Under the pieces are notes generated by a model. It had not been told where the DNA came from. It worked only from the letters and a program-made list of their open reading frames with translations, and made no database searches. Positions 55,801-63,091 of a stretch of DNA of 64,000 nt are shown here, in pieces. Both the position numbers and the translations under genes were made by a program. How positions within the stretch are numbered: the stretch's first letter is position 1; each line of letters begins with the position of its first letter. This DNA comes from an uncultured Selenomonadales bacterium (GTDB taxonomy: Bacteria > Bacillota > Negativicutes > Selenomonadales > Selenomonadaceae): NCBI GenBank assembly GCA_937877565.1, contig CALFJB010000108.1, positions 1-64,000 on the forward strand, in the 5' to 3' direction.

Positions 55801-56040
55801 TTTCGTCTCGTTATGTTGGCAAGTTATTTGTTGACGCTCGAAAAAAATAACAATCGCCAAAAAGCTGATGACGTTATACAGAAACTTAAAAATTATTTAG
55901 ACGAATATTTTACTCAAGTTAATATTGGATCAATGAAAGTTCCTTTTGACGGCTGGCAAGATTTGATTGACAGCGTTGAAAAAAATTCTGCTGACAAATT
56001 AGAACTACTTGAGAAAATGAGCAGGGCAATTTTATTGTAA
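52870..56040 (+). CDS. STAND-type NTPase with C-terminal TPR-like sensor
   Basis: 1056 residues. The TTG at 52870 lies 9 nt after AAAAGGAG; an earlier in-frame TTG (52861) abuts it. P-loop YAGAGGVGKTALIREL (~50-60), Walker B MVIFLDTYEQL (~257), then a winged-helix-like region (~400-470). Residues ~615-1056 are the repeat domain shared with the DUF3800 protein. No obvious N-terminal effector domain (only ~45 residues), so output may be through the ATPase region or through the partner. STAND proteins of this form act as intracellular pathogen sensors (Avs-like). Confidence 0.75.
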   Translation: MGSIKIAKELVKNDKDSTDRKEIFVDREPQRKIFRKNIGAIGEGSQLLYYAGAGGVGKTALIRELEKYVNSDSSKSLNFKSVSYDFTFGTEMLTVLNALKKFLTDNCEGIEFTLFERGCFSYYNKCGNESGKDQIKKIWNEGKYFNKNQIRQKLGMLTQQSYNARNVDRFIDESIDAVEYMAESIPMFRLVKTAINFLDERIADIKNIRFENDESYRKFMDELEKREKHYSAEAIKEYLPTLFAMDISYWLKQNKKYMVIFLDTYEQLTEDEKGVKRHEKLIYGNKDVPVDWWIEDLLLNTERVAWVIAGRGEVEKIGKDITLKAKKDIFQLKSLENNFVDEFLKLAEIEDSKLREGIIKLTRGYPVYLAACVDTYRAIIAKSEIPTIEDFGKKRETVINRLLAYMDEGARNIVKRLCILGKWTDDFAMRTFSILHENNRDTYNRVKNLSFVSEQNEKIFAFDRSIQKILFDHLLKNEPELIFQTRDAVCQFLKSAFYNVDAEENQNITNEDRVLFFKFWAEIILRTTQNAEYLMKQYADNLEPVSVYLDDTVTEEVTFQFKDRIEKKFGKENIPYAYFEHLFAQVKFSDGNDIYIKKLSQVAYEKIASESNVARLKNYFTAGYYSIALFYAMDTDKDTDEYKNFSENFKLAIKNMPTSEKKLVIAYYGRILKTLLNVYRKSNKVIATVDQTIDFKECFGESANEFVANLLLYKLSAMNHLGKIVEFHQISTECSQAVKAAGNFELNVIYINLMVVNLQDVFDYAESLKLGNRGIDLIESTNFSVYKDQYFRLCGSLVQTCYLTLNNSTENLKFAMEYSDAAINGFTRTFDKMRQYQLRAQIEAEVGEFETAFKMLDKGLNISLENPQSEHFKNFLDYSWNWYHFAKFSERLLKSNDETYFEIAKRAIETAKDEFLNYQNKIGKVPEHPVYITFSKMGTCFDILGDTSLAIDLHLAAVRGVDSEIAGNISVNANAAAFRLVMLASYLLTLEKNNNRQKADDVIQKLKNYLDEYFTQVNIGSMKVPFDGWQDLIDSVEKNSADKLELLEKMSRAILL

Positions 56041-56059
56041 TATCGAAGTCTGCGGCGTG

Positions 56060-56245
56060 AAAATTTTTCTTGCCAAAAATGAAAAAATCAATTATACTAG
56101 GCAAAGTAAAAATCCGCGCCGCGGGCGTTGTAACGCCGTTTGTAGCACTTTTGGAGGTGAATTTGTCTTGAAATTGTCAGAAAATAATTTCCGCGCCGCA
56201 AAGTGCCATTTTAGCCCGCATTGTAAAGCCGTTTCTAAGGCTAGG
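56060..56245 (+). promoter_or_regulatory. CRISPR leader 1
   Basis: Promoter TTGCCA (56070-56075), 17-bp spacer, TATACT (56093-56098). The first ~63 bp and last ~45 bp are nearly identical to leader 2 (59770-59872, opposite strand). A ~75-bp insertion with a second copy of CCGCGCCGC lies between. Confidence 0.7.
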
Positions 56246-56602
56246 GTTTGAAAGTATTGTCTCCGCAAGGAGTCTGAAACCCCGCAAGGGGTCGGAAACC
56301 ATGACATCCTTCGTTTTCGACGCTTGAAAAACCATAGTTTGAAAGTATTGTCTCCGCAAGGAGTCTGAAACGTCATCCCCGTTATAACGACCCGCTTGTA
56401 CGGCATTACGAACGGCGGTTTGAAAGTATTGTCTCCGCAAGGAGTCTGAAACACTGCAAAAGCACGTTCTGGACATTCGATTCTTTTCGCAAGTTTGAAA
56501 GTATTGTCTCCGCAAGGAGTCTGAAACTTAACGTGCTTGCTGATATTTTCGTAAGGATTTTCAATCCAGTTTAAAAGTATTGTCTCCGCAAGGAGTCTGA
56601 AC
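56246..56602 (+). CRISPR. CRISPR array 1, five repeats
   Basis: 35-nt repeat starting GTTTGAAAGTATTGTCTCCG and ending CAAGGAGTCTGAAAC, with a CTCC-GCAA-GGAG hairpin. Repeats at 56246-56280, 56337-56371, 56418-56452, 56493-56527, and a degenerate last one at 56569-56602 (GTTTAAAAG.., 34 nt). Spacers: 37 nt (after a partial repeat at 56280-56299), 46, 40 and 41 nt. The partial repeat has a compensated stem change (CCCC-GCAA-GGGG). Variable spacer lengths are typical of type III. The array is followed directly by a terminator. Confidence 0.95.
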
Positions 56603-56637
56603 AAAAAAATAACCGCTCGTAATTGAGCGGCTTTTTT
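56603..56637. terminator. Terminator at the end of array 1 and of the RT gene
   Basis: CCGCTC/GAGCGG hairpin (56613-56630) with T6 on plus and T7 on minus. The same element follows array 2. Confidence 0.8.
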
Positions 56638-56660
56638 AGTTTAACCGTTAAATTTCAAAT

Positions 56661-58211
56661 TTATGGCGCGGTATTTTTCTTCCCAAATAAATTACTGAAA
56701 AAATTTCTTATTGTTGCCAGTAAGCCTTCATCAGCAGATTGTTTTTCTGTAGGCGAAATTTCTACTTTTGAGGAACGCGGCACTTTTTTTGAAGATTTAT
56801 ATTTTTTCATTGAAACTTTAGAAAAATTACCTGCGCGACGGCTTTTTAAATTTTCCTGCGTATAAATGTTTAAATTCGGCGGCAGATTCTCCAGCCTTTT
56901 ATATTCAACGGCTTCTATTGGAATTAAAATTGTATCGTTAATTTTGTAAGTCAAAATAGTTTTGCCGGAAAATGAAAATGGCGCAGACTCCGCAATATTT
57001 TTCAGTTTATCATCAAGCAATTTTCTACATTGTTCAGCTATAGAAATAAAATCTTGCTTAACGTGCGTTGCCGAATTGTAGTAGCCGTGAACAATGTTAA
57101 TTTGCTGATTCAACGTCTTTAAAATTCCCTCTGACTTTTTCAAACTGTTACCGATTCTTGAAATAATTTGGCAAAGTTTATTTTTGATTTTAATTTTGTT
57201 GTCGTCTGAAATATGACTTTCAACAGCATATACACCATTTTTTACAGTGGCTTTTATTTTAAAGCCGAGAAATTCTGAACCTTGCGTCTTGAGATTTAAA
57301 ATTTTTGATTTTTCGGGTGATACATTCAAATTCAGATTTTCTTTAAGCCAAACTTTAACCGCGTTGAATACTTTAAAAGCCTCTGAAAATGACTTGCACA
57401 AAATTTTAAAATCGTCAGCGTATCTTACAAAATAAATTCTATCATCCGCCGGATTTTTACCTGCCATTTTACACTGCGCGTTTATCCACCAATCAAGCTC
57501 ATTGAGAACAACATTGCTCAACAGAGGAGAAAGAATCCCGCCTTGAATTAAGCCAACTTTTTTAGTGCCTTCGTTTTCAACATTGGCTTTAAGCATTTTG
57601 GAAATAATGGCTAAAAGTTTTTTATCACGAATACCAATTTTGCAAAGTTGCTCAATCAATATTGCGTGGTCTACGTTGTCAAAAAAATCTTTTATATCAA
57701 CGTCAACGCAGTATTCGTACTTCGTCATTTGCAGAATCATAACCATTTTATTTACGGCGTGTTTTGTTGAACGTAGCGAACGAAAACCAAAGCTGTTTGA
57801 GTGAAATTTAGATTCACAAATTGGCTCCAGTATTTGCTTGATACATTGGTGCAGTATTCGGTCTTCAACTGTCATTATTCCCAAAACTCTTCGCTTGCCG
57901 TTAGATTTTGGAATAAAAACGCGCCGAATTTTCATAGGCGTAAAATTATTAAAGCGGCGTTTCACAATTTGAATTAACTTTTCGGCGGGCAATTTTTCAT
58001 AATGTGAAACAGTTTTGCCGTCAACGCCTTTAGTATTTCGCCCAATGCTAAGACGTGTATTTTTCATGGCAAGCAGTATATTATTTTCGCCGACGATTAA
58101 CTTGTATAAATTATCAAAATTTTTTTCGGTTTTACCTTGTACAAAAAGCTGATTGAAAGTCTTTTCAAGGTCATACTTTCTTTCGACTTGAAATTTTTTT
58201 TTGATTTTCAC
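56661..58211 (-). CDS. CRISPR-associated reverse transcriptase (group II intron-like)
   Basis: 516 residues. RT motifs: RRVFIPKSNGKRRVLGI, DVDIKDFFDNVDH, GGILSPLLSNVVLNELD, catalytic FVRYADDFKIL (~264), and SEFLGFKI. It lies 15 bp after cas2 in the cas1-cas2-RT order, so it is a free-standing CRISPR RT rather than an RT-Cas1 fusion or an active intron ORF; no intron RNA domains flank it. Such RTs allow spacer uptake from RNA. The C-terminal ~90 residues are basic and unrelated to an HNH domain. Confidence 0.85.
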   Translation of the reverse strand: MKIKKKFQVERKYDLEKTFNQLFVQGKTEKNFDNLYKLIVGENNILLAMKNTRLSIGRNTKGVDGKTVSHYEKLPAEKLIQIVKRRFNNFTPMKIRRVFIPKSNGKRRVLGIMTVEDRILHQCIKQILEPICESKFHSNSFGFRSLRSTKHAVNKMVMILQMTKYEYCVDVDIKDFFDNVDHAILIEQLCKIGIRDKKLLAIISKMLKANVENEGTKKVGLIQGGILSPLLSNVVLNELDWWINAQCKMAGKNPADDRIYFVRYADDFKILCKSFSEAFKVFNAVKVWLKENLNLNVSPEKSKILNLKTQGSEFLGFKIKATVKNGVYAVESHISDDNKIKIKNKLCQIISRIGNSLKKSEGILKTLNQQINIVHGYYNSATHVKQDFISIAEQCRKLLDDKLKNIAESAPFSFSGKTILTYKINDTILIPIEAVEYKRLENLPPNLNIYTQENLKSRRAGNFSKVSMKKYKSSKKVPRSSKVEISPTEKQSADEGLLATIRNFFSNLFGKKNTAP

Positions 58212-58226
58212 CCTCCTGCAAAATTT

Positions 58227-58556
58227 TCAAATTATGATTGTATCTTGAGGATAATTAACGCTCAATCCCCAATGCTGAATATATGAGCCGTTCGGCAAAA
58301 GATAAACTCTCAATGAATCTTTAGTTGCGTCGATTATTTTAGTTGCACGGTTGAACATTTCTTCAAAATGCTTTTTCGTCAAACGCGCCTCAAATGCAGA
58401 TTTTTGAACTCTAACGCCGTAACCTTCCAAAAATTTTGCCATACGATTTCTTTTTTTGTCGTCGATTATGTCATAGATAATTAACGCCTTGTAGAATTTT
58501 TCTTCGCGGGAAATAATTTTTTTATCTGATTCTGAATGGTTCATATTTTTTTGCAT
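58227..58556 (-). CDS. cas2: CRISPR adaptation protein Cas2
   Basis: 109 residues. The ferredoxin-like Cas2 core starts at ~23 (KALIIYDIIDDKKRNRMAKF, with the conserved Asp), then GYGVRVQKSAFEARL. An N-terminal extension of ~20 residues overlaps cas1 by 35 bp; a later start is possible. Forms the integrase complex with Cas1. Confidence 0.9.
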   Translation of the reverse strand: MQKNMNHSESDKKIISREEKFYKALIIYDIIDDKKRNRMAKFLEGYGVRVQKSAFEARLTKKHFEEMFNRATKIIDATKDSLRVYLLPNGSYIQHWGLSVNYPQDTIII

Positions 58557-59505
58557 CTCCTTCCATCAAGGCGCGGGCGTAATTTTCGGCTTGCGTTCGT
58601 ATCAAGTGGCGATAAGAATATTTCTTTTCTGATACGGTTTGTAATTTTTTCTCGTAAGCATTGAGAAAAATTTTGCGCCCTGTCGAATTTAAAAAAATTC
58701 CGTCTGAATTTGGATGCTCAAAACAATTTGGCTTAATTTCGTTGTGACTGACGAGTGCCATAACCATTGAATCTATTAAAACCGGTCGCCATTCTTCCAT
58801 TAAATCCGATGCTAAAGTTGGGTGATGTTCCTTTATGGCGTGCATAAATCCAAAATAAGGATGCAGTCCGGCGTTGTTTATTGCCGTGTGTACTTCTGAC
58901 ATTAGCAACGAATAGCCGAAACTCAACATAGAATTGAACATATCACGCGGAGGGCGGCGACTTCTTTTTTCAAAGGCAAAATCTTTGGGAACCATTTCAG
59001 AAAGGGCGGAGAAATAATTTTTGGCGGCTATTCCTTCATAGCCCATAATTCGGCTAATCAAAATGGTATTCGGGATAAATTTTGAAATTGTTTCAATGGA
59101 TTTAATAATTTTTGATACGTTGTCAGAAATTCTGCGGCGGTAATATCTGCGCAAAATAATTTGTTGATTATGCAGTTTCGCTTCAATAATTTTTTGCGCC
59201 ATTGACAAGGAAAAATTTGAATCCTGCATTTTTATTTGTTTGGCTTGCCGCAATACATTAACGCGGGACATTGATTCAAGGCGACCATAAAATTTTTGCA
59301 TACCTGAAACCCACGTAACCGGCACACCGATATTTAAAAATTCTACGATAGCTTGAGAAGTTATTTGAACGCTCCCCAGTATTACCATTCCGTCAATAGT
59401 ATTTTTCGGAATTTCGGCAAGAATTTTCTTGGCTTTTTCGATAATAATTTTGCCGCCGCTTAACCTTATTAACGCACCATGTTCGGTTACATATACAAAA
59501 CTCAT
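58522..59505 (-). CDS. cas1: CRISPR integrase Cas1
   Basis: 327 residues. N-terminal beta domain (YVTEHGALIRLSGGKIII) and C-terminal helical domain with the metal-binding triad region: SEVHTAINNAGLHPYFGF and HPTLASDLMEEWRPVLID. Behind GGAGGTG. Inserts spacers at the leader end of arrays; the RT downstream may supply cDNA. Confidence 0.93.
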   Translation of the reverse strand: MSFVYVTEHGALIRLSGGKIIIEKAKKILAEIPKNTIDGMVILGSVQITSQAIVEFLNIGVPVTWVSGMQKFYGRLESMSRVNVLRQAKQIKMQDSNFSLSMAQKIIEAKLHNQQIILRRYYRRRISDNVSKIIKSIETISKFIPNTILISRIMGYEGIAAKNYFSALSEMVPKDFAFEKRSRRPPRDMFNSMLSFGYSLLMSEVHTAINNAGLHPYFGFMHAIKEHHPTLASDLMEEWRPVLIDSMVMALVSHNEIKPNCFEHPNSDGIFLNSTGRKIFLNAYEKKLQTVSEKKYSYRHLIRTQAENYARALMEGDAKKYEPFRIR

Positions 59506-59631
59506 GGTAACACCTCCAATTTGAATTTTCCTGTTTAAAAATGCTGTTGTTTTCTTTCATATGCATCACTCCACTTATTTTATAAAAAATATATCGACTG
59601 CAACGCCGAAAATCTAAAATATTTGCAAACT

Positions 59632-59666
59632 AAAAAAGCCGCTCCACTACGAGCGGTTATTTTTTT
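59632..59666. terminator. Terminator at the end of array 2
   Basis: CCGCTC (59639-59644) pairs with GAGCGG (59651-59656); T-runs on both sides. Copy of the element after array 1, inverted with it. Confidence 0.75.
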
Positions 59667-59769
59667 GTTCAGGCTCCTTGCGGAGACAATACTTTTAAAC
59701 TCGAGGAGATTTATCAGATGTACAAGAGAAAGCAGGTTCAGGCTCCTTGCGGAGACAATACTTTTAAAC
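59667..59769 (-). CRISPR. CRISPR array 2, two degenerate repeats
   Basis: On the minus strand two identical 34-nt repeats (59736-59769 and 59667-59700) reading GTTTAAAAGTATTGTCTCCG..CAAGGAGCCTGAAC, flanking one 35-nt spacer. They match the degenerate last repeat of array 1 at all but one base (C for T in GAGCCTG). With leader 2 and the terminator it forms an inverted short copy of the array 1 unit. Confidence 0.85.
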
Positions 59770-59872
59770 CTAGCCGTTAGAAATGGCGTTACAATGCGGG
59801 CTAAAAGTGGGGTTTGCGGCGCGGATTTTTACTGCGCTTAGTATAATTGATTTTTTCATTTTTGGTAAGAAA
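59770..59872 (-). promoter_or_regulatory. CRISPR leader 2
   Basis: Inverted copy of leader 1 without the 75-bp insertion. Minus-strand promoter TTACCA (59863-59868), 17-bp spacer, TATACT (59840-59845). Confidence 0.7.
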
Positions 59873-59953
59873 AATTTTTAATAATCTTCAAATCTGATAA
59901 AACGCAATATAAAAATTTTCTTCATTTTTTTATTTTACATAACTAAAATTTTG

Positions 59954-59982
59954 TTGTCAATTTCTGAAAATTTTTTTATACT
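59954..59982 (+). promoter_or_regulatory. Promoter of cas6
   Basis: TTGTCA (59954-59959), 17-bp spacer, TATACT (59977-59982). The transcript should start near 59989. Confidence 0.65.
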
Positions 59983-59995
59983 GTGAAAAATTTTG

Positions 59996-60014
59996 CTCTG
60001 TCAGGAGTCTGAAA
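59996..60014 (+). repeat. CRISPR-repeat-like element in the cas6 5' leader
   Basis: CTCTGTCAGGAGTCTGAAA matches the 3' half of the repeat at 16 of 19 positions, including an exact AGGAGTCTGAAA. It sits between the predicted transcription start and the cas6 ribosome site, 13 bp before the ATG. Confidence 0.6.
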
Positions 60015-60027
60015 AGAAGGTATTAAA

Positions 60028-60780
60028 ATGCCTGTATCAATGGAAATTGTTTTGAAATTGCCTAAAAATGAAAAAGTTCATCGCGCAATGGGTTCAATAT
60101 TACAAGGCGCGTTAATGGAAATTATTGGCGTTGAAACTTCCAAAGAATTGCACGCCGAAGACTCACGCCCTTACACTCAATTTATCTACTTTGATAAAAA
60201 TAAAAACGTTCCAATATGGCGCGTTAATGTTTTAAATGATTGGGCTTGTGAAAAAATTTTAGTTCCATTGGAACATCAGCGACAAATTTTTTTGCGCCAT
60301 AAAAATTACCGCGTCGATTTTTTGGAACATCAAATTATTTCTGAAGAATCTTACGACAATTTAGCCGAAAGATTTATGAGCAACAACGCACCAATTATCA
60401 ATGGCGTTGCCGCTGATTTTTTGACTACTACGAGTTTTCGCCGCTCCGGACGATATGTTATTTTCCCTGAAATTTATTTAATTGTGCAAAGTCTTTTAAA
60501 TCGCTGGAATAATTTTTCTGACTCTTTTACAGTTGAGGGCGAAGATTTGCCGCACATTCTGGCTGATTTTATTAAAATTCAAGAATACAATTTTTACAAC
60601 CAAAGTTTTTTATTGGAACATCAAAAAATCGATGGTTTCTGTGGGAAAATGAATGCAATTTTTGAAGGTGAACGCACTACCAAAAATTTATTGGGGTTAC
60701 TTTTTGAATACGCCAATTATTCCGGCGTCGGAATTAAAACGGCTATTGGAATGGGTGCAATTAAATCAAATGTAAAATAA
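60028..60780 (+). CDS. cas6: Cas6 pre-crRNA endonuclease
   Basis: 250 residues with the RAMP/ferredoxin-like pattern of Cas6 and the C-terminal G-rich loop GVGIKTAIGMGA (~233-244). KVHRAMGSILQGALME near residue 20 contains a histidine that could be catalytic. It processes repeats of the arrays. Transcribed away from array 2, from its own promoter. GAAGG ribosome site. Confidence 0.82.
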   Translation: MPVSMEIVLKLPKNEKVHRAMGSILQGALMEIIGVETSKELHAEDSRPYTQFIYFDKNKNVPIWRVNVLNDWACEKILVPLEHQRQIFLRHKNYRVDFLEHQIISEESYDNLAERFMSNNAPIINGVAADFLTTTSFRRSGRYVIFPEIYLIVQSLLNRWNNFSDSFTVEGEDLPHILADFIKIQEYNFYNQSFLLEHQKIDGFCGKMNAIFEGERTTKNLLGLLFEYANYSGVGIKTAIGMGAIKSNVK

Positions 60781-60795
60781 ATTTTTTGCAATAGA

Positions 60796-60835
60796 AAAAG
60801 CCCGCCGAGTTTTTTCGACGGGTAAAATTTTTTTT
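60796..60835. terminator. Bidirectional terminator between cas6 and the pyrophosphatase gene
   Basis: CCCG/CGGG with inner TCGA-type pairing (60801-60822), T-runs on both sides. Confidence 0.7.
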
Positions 60836-60849
60836 GGAAATTTATTTAA

Positions 60850-62502
60850 TCACTGCGGTTTAATTCTTTTTACAGCCTCACTAAGCGGCGGGATAATTTG
60901 TTTTTTACGGCTCATAACGCCGGGCAAATAAACGTGTGTACCGCTTGCATCTTTCTTGAACGCCTCACCAATTAAAGTTTTTGGCGAACCGGCGTAAAGC
61001 AAATAGGTTGATTCTTCCAAAATATCTGTAACCATTAAAAGGTGCATATCAAAGCCTTCACGTTCGCAGTTGTCCGCCATAACGTCAATAATTTTGCCTT
61101 CAATGTCAAGGACTTCTTTTGGATCCATAACAGAAATTTGACTTACAATAATTCTATAATCGCCAATTTTAAATTCTTTCAAGTCATTCTTTGCAATTTC
61201 AGTTGGAGTTTTGCCGCCAATTCCCGCACCTGCGCGAAGCATTGCCAAGCCGTATTCTTTTAAGTCAACGCCCGCAATTTCTGCAAGTTTTTCGGCAGTT
61301 TTTCTGTCTTTATTCGTACAAGTCGGCGATTTAAACAAAACGGTATCAGAAATAATCGCTGAAAGTAAAAGCCCTGCGATTGACGGCGGAATTTCTATAT
61401 CAGCGTCCCAGTGCATATTTGCAACAATCGTACAAGTGCAACCAACCGGCTCTTGACGAATATAAATTGGCTCGGAAGTTTGAACGCCGCCCAATCTGTG
61501 GTGGTCGATAATCTCAACTATTTTTGCGTCTTCAATACCTTCAACGGCTTGTCCGCGCTCGTTGTGGTCAACCAAAATAACTTTCTCGCGTTCGGGGAGC
61601 ATAATTTCATCCGCGCTGACAATTCCAACAAGTTTGTTATTTTCAACAACGGGATAACTTCTGAATCTGTTTTCGTCCATAACGCCCTTAATATCAGAAA
61701 GTAAATCCATTGGGCGGAAACAAATTGGATCAGAGTGCATAATTCGGCGAATTGGTACACACTGATTTAAAAGGCGTCCAACTGTGTAAGTGTCGTAAGG
61801 CGTGGCAAGTACAAAAACTTTTGCATTAGCCGCTTCTGCAAGTGCTTCAGCCGCAACTCTACAGCCGCCGGTAACAATCATACAGGAAATACCGCAATTC
61901 AAAATTTTTCTCAAAGTTGTAACGCTACGGTCGCCAACCAGTACAATATCTTTCGGCTGAAGATTTGAAAGCGTAGTTTCGACACTGCCCGCCGCTATTT
62001 TTATATTGCCTTCGATAAATTCATTTTCATCGCCTGCAACCAAAACTTTTGACTCCGTAGCCTGAATAATATCACGGTAGCGAACGCGCATATCAACCAA
62101 ACTTTGCAAGCCCAATTCAAGGAAATAACGTTTCGCCAAATCGCTAACTGTAACAATCCCGACTAATTCGCCGTTGCTGTCAGTAACCGGAACAGATTTT
62201 AAATCGCTTTTACGCATAACTTCGCCCAAATGACGCAGTGTATCATGTTGACGAACGACGGTTTTACATTCCAACGCCACATCTTTAACGCGGGGATATA
62301 AATCTGTTACAAGAAACGGCTGATCCATTTTGAAATATTCCAGCGCGTACTTAGTTTCATTGTTGATTTTACCGCAACGCGCAGGAACGGCATTAACGCC
62401 GAGTGCCTGTTTTAAATGTGAATAACCAATCGCCGAACAAATAGAATCTGTGTCGGGGTTTCTGTGTCCAATAACATAAATTGGTTTTGTACCGCCTTTC
62501 AT
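60850..62502 (-). CDS. Manganese-dependent inorganic pyrophosphatase with CBS-DRTGG-CBS insert
   Basis: 550 residues. DHH-family catalytic motifs: GHRNPDTDSICSA at the start, VDHNERGQ, and DHHRLGG (~335). A CBS domain, a DRTGG domain and a second CBS domain are inserted between the first two motifs (~70-305) and should bind adenine nucleotides to regulate activity. The DHHA2 domain lies at the C-terminus. ATG at 62500-62502 follows GGAGGC; nine earlier in-frame residues lack a ribosome site. Confidence 0.93.
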   Translation of the reverse strand: MKGGTKPIYVIGHRNPDTDSICSAIGYSHLKQALGVNAVPARCGKINNETKYALEYFKMDQPFLVTDLYPRVKDVALECKTVVRQHDTLRHLGEVMRKSDLKSVPVTDSNGELVGIVTVSDLAKRYFLELGLQSLVDMRVRYRDIIQATESKVLVAGDENEFIEGNIKIAAGSVETTLSNLQPKDIVLVGDRSVTTLRKILNCGISCMIVTGGCRVAAEALAEAANAKVFVLATPYDTYTVGRLLNQCVPIRRIMHSDPICFRPMDLLSDIKGVMDENRFRSYPVVENNKLVGIVSADEIMLPEREKVILVDHNERGQAVEGIEDAKIVEIIDHHRLGGVQTSEPIYIRQEPVGCTCTIVANMHWDADIEIPPSIAGLLLSAIISDTVLFKSPTCTNKDRKTAEKLAEIAGVDLKEYGLAMLRAGAGIGGKTPTEIAKNDLKEFKIGDYRIIVSQISVMDPKEVLDIEGKIIDVMADNCEREGFDMHLLMVTDILEESTYLLYAGSPKTLIGEAFKKDASGTHVYLPGVMSRKKQIIPPLSEAVKRIKPQ

Positions 62503-62544
62503 TAAAAAGCCTCCAATCTTAAAATACAATTCTAAATTGCAAAA

Positions 62545-62573
62545 ATTATAGCTAAAAAATTTTGCAATGTCTA
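62545..62573 (-). promoter_or_regulatory. Promoter of the pyrophosphatase gene
   Basis: Minus strand TAGACA (62568-62573), 17-bp spacer, TATAAT (62545-62550). Confidence 0.6.
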
Positions 62574-62679
62574 TTTAAATTTTTAGCAGGTAGAAATTTT
62601 TTTGAGGCGAATATTTTTTGTAAAACAATATAATTTTGAAAAGTTTAACGGTTAAAAAATTTGGCGGGTGAAATTCTTA

Positions 62680-63063
62680 ATGGTAGGAATTGTAGTTGCG
62701 TCACATAGCAGCAGACTTGCTGAAGGCGTTGTTGAAGTTGCAAAGATGATGGCTCCGGACGTGCCAATAATAGCGGCGGGCGGTATGGATGACGGCAGTA
62801 TGGGTACAAGTTGCCGGAAAATTATTGGCGCGGTAAAAAAAGTTTATTCAGATGACGGCGTGGCGTTAATTGCTGATATTGGCAGTTCGATTTTTACGGC
62901 GGAAATGGCGATAGAAATTCTGAAACGTTCCAATTTAAAAATTATAGATTGTCCATTGGCGGAAGGTACATTTGTAGCGGCAGTTGAGGCGCAACTTGGT
63001 AAAACGCTTGATGAAATTGAAATTAGTGCAATTCGTTCGCGTGCAATAAAAAAATTGGCGTAA
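62680..63063 (+). CDS. dhaM: DhaM-like phosphotransferase (EIIA-Man fold)
   Basis: 127 residues. Begins MVGIVVASHSSRLAEGV with the phospho-accepting histidine at ~9, then AAGGMDDGSMGTS and LIADIGSSIFTAEMA, the pattern of DhaM, which passes phosphate from PTS HPr to dihydroxyacetone kinase. DhaK and DhaL are not in the window, so the partner is elsewhere or the protein serves another role. ATG at 62680 is placed better after GGCGGG than the in-frame GTG at 62668. Confidence 0.8.
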   Translation: MVGIVVASHSSRLAEGVVEVAKMMAPDVPIIAAGGMDDGSMGTSCRKIIGAVKKVYSDDGVALIADIGSSIFTAEMAIEILKRSNLKIIDCPLAEGTFVAAVEAQLGKTLDEIEISAIRSRAIKKLA

Positions 63064-63091
63064 TAGTATAATTTTTTCGTAGTATAAAAAC

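Noticed and set aside
56092..56604. 170-codon minus-strand frame through CRISPR array 1
   Set aside because: Made of translated CRISPR repeats and spacers.
56661..58211. Group II intron for the reverse transcriptase gene
   Set aside because: No flanking intron RNA ends or domain V were seen, and the gene is in the cas1-cas2-RT order next to arrays.
59440..59566. Short frame upstream of and overlapping the cas1 start (ATG near 59560, minus strand)
   Set aside because: It has a weak GGAG site, but the frame continues out of frame into cas1 with cysteine-rich nonsense; at most a leader peptide.
59623..59841. 72-codon plus-strand frame across array 2
   Set aside because: Runs through CRISPR repeats and leader; no ribosome site.
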